Positions 36,501 through 46,568 of a DNA stretch of 64,000 nt are shown in pieces. The stretch's first letter is position 1. Every line of letters begins with the position of its first letter. Made by a program: the position numbers and the translations under genes. Source of the stretch: Halichondria panicea (Eukaryota > Porifera > Demospongiae > Suberitida > Halichondriidae); contig NC_087388.1 in assembly GCF_963675165.1 (NCBI RefSeq), positions 6,605,651-6,669,650 on the forward strand, written 5' to 3'. The notes beneath the pieces are model-generated. The model was not told the origin of the DNA. It saw nothing but the letters and a program-made list of their open reading frames with translations, and did no database searches.

Positions 36501-38318
36501 CGGGCACGAGAGTTACAAGTCACGGTGGACTCATTACAGAAGACTGTGCTTCAAGTTAAGGCTGAAGCTAATCGTTATAAGTCACGAGCACATAAAGCAG
36601 AGCAAGAGTTACATACAACCAAGGTACATGTAGTTACTGATAACAACCTCGTGTACTGGTAACAACCGGCCTATAGCCTCACAGTCTTTTTTTGAAAATG
36701 GGAAATTATGGCCCGTTCCAAATTTGAGTGAATAATTATCTGAACAGGCTATAAGCCAGAAAATCATAAAAATCGATGTATTTAGAACTCAAAATGAAGG
36801 TATCTACGTGACTGTATATCTAGCAGCATCTTTGAATGGCCATAACTTTAGTTCCATGGATCCAATAACGTTAATTTTCTGATTTTCTAAAAGCTTTAGA
36901 GAGAGAACCTTTCAGATGATGTGATAAAATCAATTTTGGGTTATACGTTGCCCCCCCCCCCACACACACACACACAGGCACACGAGGCTAAAGCACCTGA
37001 AGCTGCACCCCCTGCCGAGACGCCCGCCCCCCAGGAGGGGTCTGTGGGGGGCGACGGAGAGGCGCTGCGTAAACTAAAAGAAGAGAAGACTTTATTAGAG
37101 ACAGAATTAGTTAGTCTTCGAGCGGCCAGTGGAAGCGATGTAAGGGAGAAGGCGGAGATCATCGCTAATGAGCGCAAATATAAAAATCAGGTGTGAAATT
37201 ATACCAAATATTATTATGTGGATTATAATTACAATTGTTTACCATGCATAACATGTACACAGGTGGAGGAACTAAAGAAAAGGTTTGAAGAATATCGGAA
37301 AGATTATGAGAAGAGAAAGGAGCATATTCGCGAGGAAGCTGGTCGCCGTTCTAAGTCTCTATCCGAAGACAATCGCCATCTCCAGAAGGAACTAAGTGCT
37401 AAGAAACACGAGGCTCAAGCTCTCATCAGTGAGATGGACTGCACAGCTCAAGCCTTTGAGGACATGCAGGAGCAGAATATACGATTATTGGAGCAGATCA
37501 AGGAGAAAGATGATGCCAATTTCAAGCTAATGTCTGAGAGGATCAAGTCCAATAGTGTGCACAAGTTATTGCTGCAAGAGAAAGCTCTCATGACCAACCA
37601 ACTCACTTCCCTCAGCACAGAGACACAGAGGTGAGTGGGTGGCAGTGTAGAACATATATCAACGGTCATAACTTCAGTACAGTTGGTCTAATGCTAACAA
37701 TCTTATAAGCTTAGAAAGAAATGATGTGTTTCAATCCCAAATTTCAATTTCACTTTAATTTAAAGATTACTGTGTGACACCTCCTACCTGCAGACTGAAT
37801 GAGATGGTACTAACACTGCAGGACAAAGAGAAGAATGTTGAGCACAGCACTGGAGCTCTTGAGAAAGAGATCTCTATCAAAAACCAAGCACTTGAACACC
37901 ACAAGAGAAAGGCACAAGAGAGTATACAGGTACCTGTGTGTGTGTGTGTGTGGGCGTGTGTGTGTGTGTGTGTGTGTAGCTACATTATGTCTTCGCGCAA
38001 CTCTTTTCACCTTACATGTATTTGAAATGCAAACCTTAAAAAGTCCAGTGGGACCACACTATTAGCTCTCTCTATATATACGTCTATTAAGGTAGCATTT
38101 CGTGTGTGTATGTGTGTGTGTGTGTGTGCCTCTCCTCTTTCTGGTGGTGATGACCCTGTATTGTGACAGACCTCCCAGGAGACTGCTCTGGGGGTACAGG
38201 AACAGTTGAGGGGGTTGGAGAGTGTGAGGGGGGCACTGACTGGTAAACAAGACGAACTGGAGGCTGCTACTCAGAACAGCAGGAAGTAAGTCACACCACC
38301 CACACACACACACACCCA

Positions 38319-38396
<78 letters not shown>

Positions 38397-38628
38397 ATAC
38401 ACATGCACACACAGTATTGTCCTGCTCTACATGTGCTATTCCTATAGCAACCATTTGTTTCCGTTAGGCTTCTTTACTTATGACATTGTTAGTATATCCT
38501 TGATACAAACAAAGCTCTGTAATAATTATATAATTATTAAGAATTTTAATTCTACACAGTAACCGCTCTCTATAAGGCTTATTAAGTCTTAACCTAATAT
38601 TTTATTACCTCACACACACACACGCACG

Positions 38629-38665
<37 letters not shown>

Positions 38666-38997
38666 TGGCGGAGGAGATAGGAACACTCAAGCGCAGGCTA
38701 GAGAAGTACAAGTCTCGTGAATGGGCCACTTCCAGCGATGAAGTCCTCCTAGAGGAGATACGCACTTACAAGGTAACCATGGATACACTCTAACACTACA
38801 TGCCCGCCCCCCCTCTACAGGCCAAGCTCAACTGCCCATGCTGTAGCACTCGCAAGAAGGACACAGTACTCACTAAGTGTTTCCATGTCTTCTGCTCAGA
38901 GTGTATCAAAAGCCGTTACGATTCAAGACTCAGAAAATGCCCGAAATGTGGAGCTGCTTTCGGAGCTAATGATTTCCACAAGATCTACTTGTCCTAA
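33524..38997 (+). CDS. RNF20: Bre1/RNF20-RNF40 E3 ubiquitin ligase for histone H2B
   Basis: Fifteen exons: 33524-33658, 33730-33836, 35003-35216, 35452-35579, 35633-35816, 35872-36093, 36171-36250, 36316-36412, 36456-36623, 36978-37190, 37263-37630, 37794-37929, 38170-38285, 38664-38772, 38821-38997. The N-terminus [20 protein letters not shown] resembles the family start. The middle is almost all coiled coil, typical of Bre1. The last exon carries the C3HC4 [44 protein letters not shown], then [13 protein letters not shown] and stop, nearly identical to animal RNF20. The enzyme monoubiquitinates histone H2B in the nucleus. The second intron is unusually large (1.1 kb) because of dispersed repeats. 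The donor of exon 1 is also duplicated locally (TATTAAAG|GTA twice). Confidence 0.95.
33900..34975. repeat. Cluster of dispersed inverted-repeat copies (RNF20 intron 2)
   Basis: At least three tandem or nested copies of the GCCATAACTTGAATTCTGTG element with internal TTTTCTGAAAGCTTAGAAAA, CCGAAAAATGACAAATTAGG and the inverted end CTCAAGTTATGGCTGTTGAA. It fills the intron between exons 2 and 3. Confidence 0.85.
36680..36950. repeat. Diverged copy of the dispersed inverted-repeat family
   Basis: GGCCATAACTTTAGTTCCAT and TTTTCTAAAAGCTTTAGAGA occur in an RNF20 intron, with partial inverted matches upstream near 36700-36770. Confidence 0.65.
38294..38412. repeat. CA microsatellite in an RNF20 intron
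   Basis: About 100 bp of CA, mostly pure. Another (about 38611-38662) runs into the next acceptor CACACAG. Confidence 0.95.
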
Positions 38998-39069
38998 GAA
39001 CACAAAACTCTCTGACTGACTATTTTCTATTGTGTAATTATTATTAAGCTCGTATATCCTCATTGTTGT

Positions 39070-39665
39070 AATACTCCAGTTATAAGAGTTCACATAATTA
39101 GCATAATGTGAACACGCTAGCTGCATGATCATGTGTGAACACACTAGCTGCATAATGTGAACACACTAGCTGCATGATCATGTGTGAACACGCTAGCTGC
39201 ATGATCATGTGTGAACACACTAGCTGCATGATCACGTGTGAACACACTAGCTGCATAATGTGAACACACTAGCTGCATGATCATGTGTGAACACACTAGC
39301 TGCATAATGTGAACACACTAGCTGCATAATGTGAACACACTAGCTGCATGATCATGTGTGAACACACTAGCTGCATGATCACGTGTGAACACACTAGCTG
39401 CATAATGTGAACACACTAGCTGCATGATCATGTGTGAACACACTAGCTGCATAATGTGAACACACTAGCTGCATAATGTGAACACACTAGCTGCATGATC
39501 ATGTGTGAACACGCTAGCTGCATGATCATGTGTGAACACGCTAGCTGCATGATCATGTGTGAACACGCTAGCTGCATGATCATGTGTGAACACGCTAGCT
39601 GCATGATCATGTGTGAACACGCTAGCTGCATGATCATGTGTGAACACGCTAGCTGCATGATCAGA
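39070..39665. repeat. Minisatellite after RNF20, with TGATCA palindromes
   Basis: Over twenty units of two lengths: a 27-bp form (ACACACTAGCTGCATGATCA then TGTGTGA) and a shorter form lacking the palindrome (GAACACACTAGCTGCATAAT). The 3' third is a homogeneous run of the long form with ACACGCTAGC. Open frames across it are a product of the 27-bp period, not a gene. Confidence 0.92.
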
Positions 39666-39824
39666 CTGCATGGCATGGATTAACTGTGAGCACACTAAGC
39701 CATAATAGAATAATTAAACCTGTATATATTTAACTCTATAAACTTATAAGACAAAACAATAGCTACTTTCTTAGACCTTTACATTGCATAAATTTGTTTC
39801 TAAAAAAATAATCTTGACTACCGG

Positions 39825-40810
39825 TGTCAGAGGAATGAACGACCCCCGGTGCATGGGATAAAAGTATTTGACAATTTGGAATTGAACCCACTCACGGGAA
39901 CGCAAAACTATTGCTGGTGAATTGAACCACTCACGGGAACGCAAAACTATTGCTGGTGAATTGAACCACTCACGGGAACGCAAAACTATTGCTGGTGAAT
40001 TGAACCCACTCACGGGAACGCAAAATTATTTCATTGTATGAAGTTCTGAAAGCTTAGAAAGAGACCTTTCAAATGGTACCATCAAAGTTGATATTCGAGA
40101 GATAAAAGTATTTGACAATTTGGAATTGAACCCACTCACGGGAATGCAAAACTATTGCTGGTGAATTGAACCCACTCACGGGAACGGAAAACTATTTCTA
40201 GTGAATTGGACCCACTCACAGGAACGCAAAACTATTTCAAGTTATGGCTGAAAGACACCCCCCCCCCCCTCCGTTAATCTTTCAGCTGCCATAACTTGAA
40301 TTCTGTGGATCGAAAATCAAAAAGTTTATGTTTTTCTGAAAGCTTAGAAAGAGGCCTTTCAAATGGTACCATTAAAGTTGATATTCAAGAGATAAAAGTA
40401 TTTGCCAATTTGGCAATACCATGGATTGGCAATGCACATGGTCCGAGGCCGAAAAATGACAAATTAGGGCCCCAATTAAATTATGGATTGAATCACATCG
40501 TTTTATAGGTAATTTTCTAAGCTTTCAGAAAATCATAAAAATTTTGACATCGGATCAACTGTACTGAAGTTATGGCTGTTGAAAGACATCCGCGTAATAA
40601 TAATGATTTTGGGAATCTTTCAGCTGCCATAACTTGAATTCTGTGGATCGAAAATCAAAAATGTTATGTTTTTCGAAAGCTTAGAAAGAGTCCTTTCAAA
40701 TGGTACCATCAAAGTTGATATTCAAGGGATAAAAATATTTAAATTGAATTCACTCACGGGAATGCAAAACTATTGCTGGTGAATTGAACCCACTCACGGG
40801 AACGCAAATC
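39825..40810. repeat. Mixed repeat block: CACTCACGGGAACGCAAAAC tandem units and dispersed elements
   Basis: At 39890-40025, 40125-40230 and 40750-40806 a roughly 40-bp unit (GAATTGAACCCACTCACGGG then AACGCAAAACTATTGCTGGT) recurs. Between them lie copies of the GCCATAACTTGAATTCTGTG family. No coding sequence is supported. Confidence 0.85.
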
Positions 40811-41034
40811 CGTGTGCTCTAGCGGAATGTAGTATCGAGGCCAGACTCCTCCCAGTATTATATTTGCAGGCCGATTATGCTTGCGAGTACACACACTCAT
40901 GCACTGACAATTGAGACACTGCTAGTGCAACATGAAAACTCTAGCCGAGCGCATATAATATATATACTAAGATTAACTCAGAGGACCTATCATATCCTAA
41001 TCCTCCGTTTACAATCAAAGATCAGCATTATTCC

Positions 41035-41305
41035 GGAAACTTCAAAATAGGCATTATGACTATAACAAAACCCATACACAATTATAACCTTATAGTCTCG
41101 ATTCCAGCCCCTTCAACGACCTGGAATCGAGACTATTACAATTAACCCATAATTATATGCATCATACAAAACAATATAATATGGAGGAAACTTCAAAATA
41201 GGCATCATGACTATAACAAAACCCATACACATGCATCAACGTGACTTATTAAAACAATTAGACATTCTATGTCCAAACGGAAATAATAAGGAAACTTCAA
41301 AATAG
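41035..41305. repeat. Direct repeats and a short palindrome upstream of the aerolysin-like gene
   Basis: GGAAACTTCAAAATAGGCAT plus CATGACTATAACAAAACCCA occurs near 41037 and 41187, with a fragment at 41290. At 41093-41134 is a perfect hairpin, TAGTCTCGATTCCAG facing CTGGAATCGAGACTA, similar to the ends of the TAGCCTCGA elements. Confidence 0.75.
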
Positions 41306-41310
41306 GTAAT

Positions 41311-41498
41311 TATCACTGCATGCATGTACACGCATGACTAGGCACACAATGTATCACTGCATGCATGTACACGCATGACTAGGCACACAATGTATCACTG
41401 CATGCATGTACACGCATGACTAGGCACACAATGTATCACTGCATGCATGTACACGCATGACTAGGCACACAATGTATCACTGCATGCATGTACACGCA
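41311..41498. repeat. 41-bp tandem repeat, about 4.5 copies, abutting a TATA box
   Basis: Units start at 41311, 41352, 41393, 41434 and 41475 with an exact 41-bp period: TATCACTGCATGCATGTACA, CGCATGACTAGGCACACAATG. The array ends 18 bp before the TATA box at 41516. Confidence 0.92.
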
Positions 41499-41515
41499 TC
41501 TAAGCGGCCTAGCGC

Positions 41516-41523
41516 TATAAAAG
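41516..41523 (+). promoter_or_regulatory. TATA box of the aerolysin-like gene
   Basis: TATAAAAG, a canonical box, lies 88 bp before the start codon at 41604. An ATG at 41534 opens a different, short frame and could be an upstream ORF if transcription starts before it. Confidence 0.65.
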
Positions 41524-41603
41524 AGTCACTTTTATGAATATATGCACCAGCCTAATATCGCCATCTCGACCTCAAGTAAAGCCAACACATCAATTGATCC
41601 ATC

Positions 41604-42605
41604 ATGCCAGCGATTACTCATGCAGGAGTGGATACATCACTCTATACTTCCAACCAGTCCTATGGAGGCCATGCAGATACAACGTTGTTCACGAATATTC
41701 GTGGCACTATGGGTGCTACCATCACCGAGATTACAGCCTACACTGACTCATGGCAACTTCAAGGCCTCAACGTCAAGTTCAGCGATGGAAATGTCTACAA
41801 GTACGGCAAAGAAGACAACAAGAAATCGCAATTTACCTTTCAAACGGGCGAGACAATCATTCAACTCGTAATGCACGATTCACACAAGAAGTGTGATAAT
41901 GGTCAATACCATTCAGGTGGCTTTTACATCAAGACGAATCTCAGACGAGAGTTCGAAGTCAGCCCTAAAAAATCGCCCAAAGCCAAGTATGAGGTTGATG
42001 TTGGGTCCGGTCTGCTGGTTGGAGTGTTTGGAGGGAGCGACACGTCTAAAATCAACCAATTGGGCTTTGCAATTTTGCGTCCGGTGGAGAGCGCTGTCTT
42101 GGTTGACGTGAGCTACCCTGGTTTAAATGCAGTCCCCGTGGCCAACACTCCCACCAACGTTGATAGCGTCACCTATGCCAACAATACTTCAATAACTCAA
42201 ACGGTGGACCTGCATGGCTCAACTACCGTTACAACCGAGACCAAATGGTCAGTTTCAACTTCATTGGAGGTGTCCATGACTACAACGGTGAAGGGTGGTG
42301 TTCCAGAAGTAGCTGAAGTGGAGGGGTCGTTTCAATGGCAACTAGGGGTAACTGCATCATACGAGCGATCCTCTACAAAGGAAACATCAACTTCATACGA
42401 TTTCCCTGTCGTTTGTCCCCCTGGTATGACAACCACTGCTCAGGCCATCATCTATGAGGATGAAATCACTACCAACTACGTAGGTACAATGACCTACAAT
42501 CTGGACAATGGAAATACGCTCAGCTATCCTGTCAAAGGCATGTATAATGGCCTGTCTGCTCGCGGGGTGTACGTTGAGGCTCAAGAGACCCCTCTGGACA
42601 GTTGA
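41604..42605 (+). CDS. Intronless lectin plus aerolysin-like pore-forming protein
   Basis: A single uninterrupted frame of 333 residues. Residues about 15-150 look like a jacalin-type beta-prism lectin: an early GGHADTT, ITEITAYTDSWQLQGLNVKF, a GGFY turn, and a glycine-rich VGVFGGSDTSKINQLGFAI strand. Residues about 165-315 look like the aerolysin/natterin pore-forming module: alternating Ser/Thr-rich strands (VTTETKWSVSTSLEVSMTT), a short hairpin-like stretch, SYDFPVVCPPG, and ATAQA-like strands. Lectin plus aerolysin proteins in animals act in defence or as toxins; whether this one is secreted is unclear because no signal peptide is seen. It is the only sizeable intronless gene here, set among repeats with its own TATA box. 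Domain calls come from pattern recognition only. Confidence 0.75.
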   Translation: MPAITHAGVDTSLYTSNQSYGGHADTTLFTNIRGTMGATITEITAYTDSWQLQGLNVKFSDGNVYKYGKEDNKKSQFTFQTGETIIQLVMHDSHKKCDNGQYHSGGFYIKTNLRREFEVSPKKSPKAKYEVDVGSGLLVGVFGGSDTSKINQLGFAILRPVESAVLVDVSYPGLNAVPVANTPTNVDSVTYANNTSITQTVDLHGSTTVTTETKWSVSTSLEVSMTTTVKGGVPEVAEVEGSFQWQLGVTASYERSSTKETSTSYDFPVVCPPGMTTTAQAIIYEDEITTNYVGTMTYNLDNGNTLSYPVKGMYNGLSARGVYVEAQETPLDS

Positions 42606-42639
42606 ACTGCTGAACTAAAGCCTGGGGAATGAACTGACA

Positions 42640-42840
42640 AATCCAGAGAGTACTTTAGGTACTGAGTAGTGACAGTGTGTTAGGTACTGAGTAGTGACAG
42701 TGTGTTAGGTACTGAGTAGTGACAGTGTGTTAGTGGACACTGATTATATAGAGTGTTGTTGCTAGATATTCATGTGTACGTGTGTAACTCACATTTACTA
42801 TAATTGTTATAATGATAATTAATAAAAAAAAAACAGATAT
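42640..42840 (+). terminator. 3' region with 30-bp triple repeat and polyadenylation signal
   Basis: Three copies of TTAGGTACTGAGTAGTGACA (then GTGTG) follow the stop codon at 42656-42732, and AATAAA occurs at about 42821. The CDS end of BLOC1S2 is at 42957 on the other strand. Confidence 0.5.
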
Positions 42841-42956
42841 AATTATAACACCTGACACACAACACACAATAGATACGACAGTCTGACAGCTATATTATAG
42901 TTACATACAAAACAAAATCACACACACACACGTGCACGCACATATTAATAGGAGAG

Positions 42957-43578
42957 CTATCTTTTCTCAAATTCTTTGAACTTTGCTTCGAGTCTCTTGC
43001 AGTATGCATCCAGTCGATACGCAGTTTGTTCCAGAGCACTCACGCTTGATTCCACCTGGTCAATCTGATCACAGTACGGCTGAAGAGAGACGACTGTGTG
43101 TGTGTGTGTGTGTGTGCGTGGCTGGGTGGGTTAGGTGTGTGTGTGTGGGTGTGGGTGGGTGAGTTAGGTGTGTGTGTGTGGGTGTGTGTGTGATGTGTGT
43201 GGGTGTGTGTGTGTGTGTGTGTGTGGGTGGTGTTCAGTATTTATTAACACACAACAGTTTACTCACACTTGTCATTCAGGCTCTCTGAGACCTCGTTAAG
43301 CCTAGTTGCGAGTGAGGTCATGTCAGAATACTTGGCAATAGTCATTTGGTTGAGTCGATGCAGTAACTGGTACTCTTCACTAGTAGCTGGGGGGGAGACA
43401 ATAATAAAATCACCACAAATATCAGTATTTTGGCTGTTTTACCAGATAGCTCTCCATTGAGATATTCTGTGATCTTCTCAAACATGTCTCTGGCCAGTTC
43501 TCTGTATTCCGGCGATGGCGGGATCTCCTGGCTAGCTTCAACAGCACTAGCTGACTCTTCCTCTGTGGTGGTAGACAT
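42957..43578 (-). CDS. BLOC1S2: BLOC-1 complex subunit 2
   Basis: Three minus-strand exons, 43443-43578, 43267-43385 and 42957-43093, join in phase and give about 130 residues, near the usual length. The N-terminus is acidic and serine-rich; [20 protein letters not shown], then [39 protein letters not shown] and [20 protein letters not shown] match BLOC1S2 along its length. The exon 3 acceptor is fixed by continuity across KFVSLQPY; it lies directly next to a GT tract. BLOC-1 is a coiled-coil complex needed for lysosome-related organelles and endosomal traffic. It diverges from the dynein gene with 146 bp between start codons. Confidence 0.92.
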
Positions 43579-43724
43579 TTTGTTGCTCTAATAGCGAATA
43601 CAGTAGGAATATTGTAATCTAGTTTCTATGGTTACTTCCATGTTTTTGCTTGACCCTTTTGTTTCTTTGATGTACTAAGCTGCATGCTGTAAAGAAACTG
43701 TATAAAGAAATAAAAACATGTGAA
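43579..43724. promoter_or_regulatory. Probable bidirectional promoter, BLOC1S2 / dynein heavy chain
   Basis: 146 bp separate the divergent start codons (43578 minus, 43725 plus). Inferred from spacing. Confidence 0.55.
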
Positions 43725-46508
43725 ATGGCCACCAGCGAGAAGGTAAGAGATCCGCAATACAGTACACGTATGCTTAAGCGCTTGTAAACAATGTAACTAC
43801 CAAAACAAAACAAACACAAATTGTTTTGACGATCTTTACCTACCAGCTCCTGCATCGAGATAGTGGGTCCTCTGTGCCTCGTCTGCCTCCATTATCCGTC
43901 CCTCCTGGATCCAAACACAAGAGAACTGACCTGCTCAAGTATGAGGGGACCACGCTATACAAGTACAGACGATCCCAACAAACACAGAAAAGTGTACTGG
44001 GACTTATGTGAGTTGACGTTTAATACAATATCGTATAAATGTAGCGGGGGATTTTCGTGTGGTCCAAAGTTTCGTATTAGGAAATCCGAAAAATTATACT
44101 GTGAATTATTTTATCCGCAGTAGGTTACGTTTATCCATAGATTGAAGAGAGAGGGATAGGAAACGGAGTGGTGCACGTGATGATTTTACATTGAATCTGC
44201 AGTGGAGCCTCGAAAATTATCCGCGCTACGCCCTATGAACGAGGCTATTAAGCACACTTTTGCCGGGTAACTCCCAAAGCTGTGTTTCCTCGAGACATAA
44301 TCTCTTTCAGCAACTTAAAACACGCCTAGTCCATGAGCCACGTGTAGTACTTGCTAATGACTGACCACACCCAGTAAAAAGAGACTTTCCAATAAAGTTA
44401 TATGTTCCCAAGGCTGTTTTAGAGCTATTGGAACATGTAACGTGTAAGCGTGCTGGTTATGACTACTACAATAGGTATAGACCTTGAAATATAAGTGAGT
44501 TGCACGGACTAAGCACAGTTACTTGTAGTTTATTATGCACTGAGTGTAGAAATAGATATTGTTGTGATGGCCTCGATTAAACCGCACCGTAGCGCGGATG
44601 TTACTCGAGATACAAACCGTTTCCTATCCCTCTAACTCTTCAATCTATGGTTTATCTCACCATTTTGAGTTGTATTTTAAGCTGTATGAATTTAGAATAC
44701 GAATAATAAATGATAACCCTAACCCCACTTGTACATACTTTATTTCCAGTGAGGACCGTGCAGTGGATAGTCTCCTGTCCACTGCCCAGGCCAACAGACG
44801 CCATCCTCCAGTTAGGAATGAACCTCCTGTACCTCAACAGATGATGAGTGAGGAGAGAGCTATCAAAGTGAGTACATTCCAACAAGCCTTGAGAGTTGAG
44901 CACACCATCTGAAAGAGCTCCTTCTAAGCTTTCAGAAAATCAGAAAATAGTTGAATTTGGACCGTAATTTATCCGATATTCAGCTGTTTTGGTAGAGCCT
45001 GTAATTTGTGTTCAGATTGCCCAATTTCAAAGCTGCACAGTATCTCATTGTCCTTGTTGCAGCTCAACTATGAGTACCTGCGTAAGTGTGTGGCTTCTGG
45101 ACCCGTGACCCCTATGCCAGCTGAGGTGTGGGTCAATATCCTGGGGAAGCTCTCCTCGTCGTTAGTTACCTCCACCCTCACAGCTCCACTTTTACCACAG
45201 CTACACAGGTGGGCGGATAACCATTATATATATTAACTATTTTGCTGTTTTTATGCAGAGAGGTCAAAAATGAGTATGAAGAGACCATACGTAAAACGAC
45301 CATACGCATGACCCTGCTCAAGCCTTCATTGCGAGGCATGGACCCTGAGGCAGGCCTATGTAGGGAGCCAGAGTAAGCCCCTCTCATTAGCCAGTGACTG
45401 TATTGATCTAATAGCTAGTACTGTATTGTTGTATTAACGAGGTCTTGATGGCAGGGGCCTGGACTATTCTACCCCCTGGCGTGAGAGGTATGATGCCAAT
45501 AGAGCAGCTCTCTCTGCTTCATTGCACACAACACATCCGGTCATGTCTGCTATACTGGGACTCTGGGACAAGCATCGCTCCTCACTGCTGCTAGACCTGG
45601 CACACGTTAGGTAACTACACTCTCAATGTAGTATATTATGTATATTTTCGTAGCTAACTTTGATTGTCCATAACTTCTGTTACGAATATCGTGCATTTAA
45701 TATGCTACAATATGGTGTTCCTAGGTCTGGAGGTTCAGTGGATGTGGACCATTTCCGTACACTCTTAGTTGAGAATAGCTGTGAGAAGAATGAAGATCGG
45801 CTGATGACTGGTTGGTTCCCTCAAGTCACGGCCATGTTCACTGGAGATAAGGCTCTTGTTAGTGGACCATCAAGGTCACGCTTGTATGAGTGTGTCTCAA
45901 CACTGATAGCCAACCAGGTCAGCCAATACCTGATAGCTGAGGACATGCACACTGCAGGGGTGTGCCCACACTGGTCAGTGGTGGTGGTTGGTACTAACCA
46001 CCTCTAGACAAAAAATAACCTCTTAGGCATTAGTTTAGGCTATAAGATACGTCGGCAAATTTGTGTTGAGATTGAGGATTGAAATAGCCACCACTTCTGA
46101 ACACTCTGGGCACACCCTGTGTATGGGCACACCCTGTGTATGGGCACACCCTGTGTACATGTACAGAGCATTATAGTCTTGTCCAGTTACAGTGCCCCTC
46201 CCCCTTTACCTTGTGTAGCTGCGAGACCTACTGACGAGGTCCATCCTCCATTACCTGTCTCTGTACAACCAGGAGACCATCGGATGTGTGCCTTGCTTTA
46301 AACTGCACCTTTGTCTGGAGAACAGGTAGTTGCCTTGTGTAGACAGCTCTGTGTATTTACTGGCTCTGTGTGTGTGCAGTTGTATGGAGTTCTTCCCATC
46401 ACTGGCTGAGTTAGAGTCTGCAGTGCTCTGTCCAGTGGAGACATTAGCAGGAGCACTCAGTAATGTGCCCAACATCAAGGTATGTGTGCACACACACACA
46501 CACCCACA

Positions 46509-46568
<60 letters not shown>

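Noticed and set aside
39070-39665. Possible CRISPR-like array
   Set aside because: Units are contiguous with no unique spacers, the genome is eukaryotic and no cas gene is near. It is a minisatellite.
39443-39695. Repetitive frames with HDHAASVFT or MIMQLACSH units
   Set aside because: Direct product of the 27-bp satellite period.
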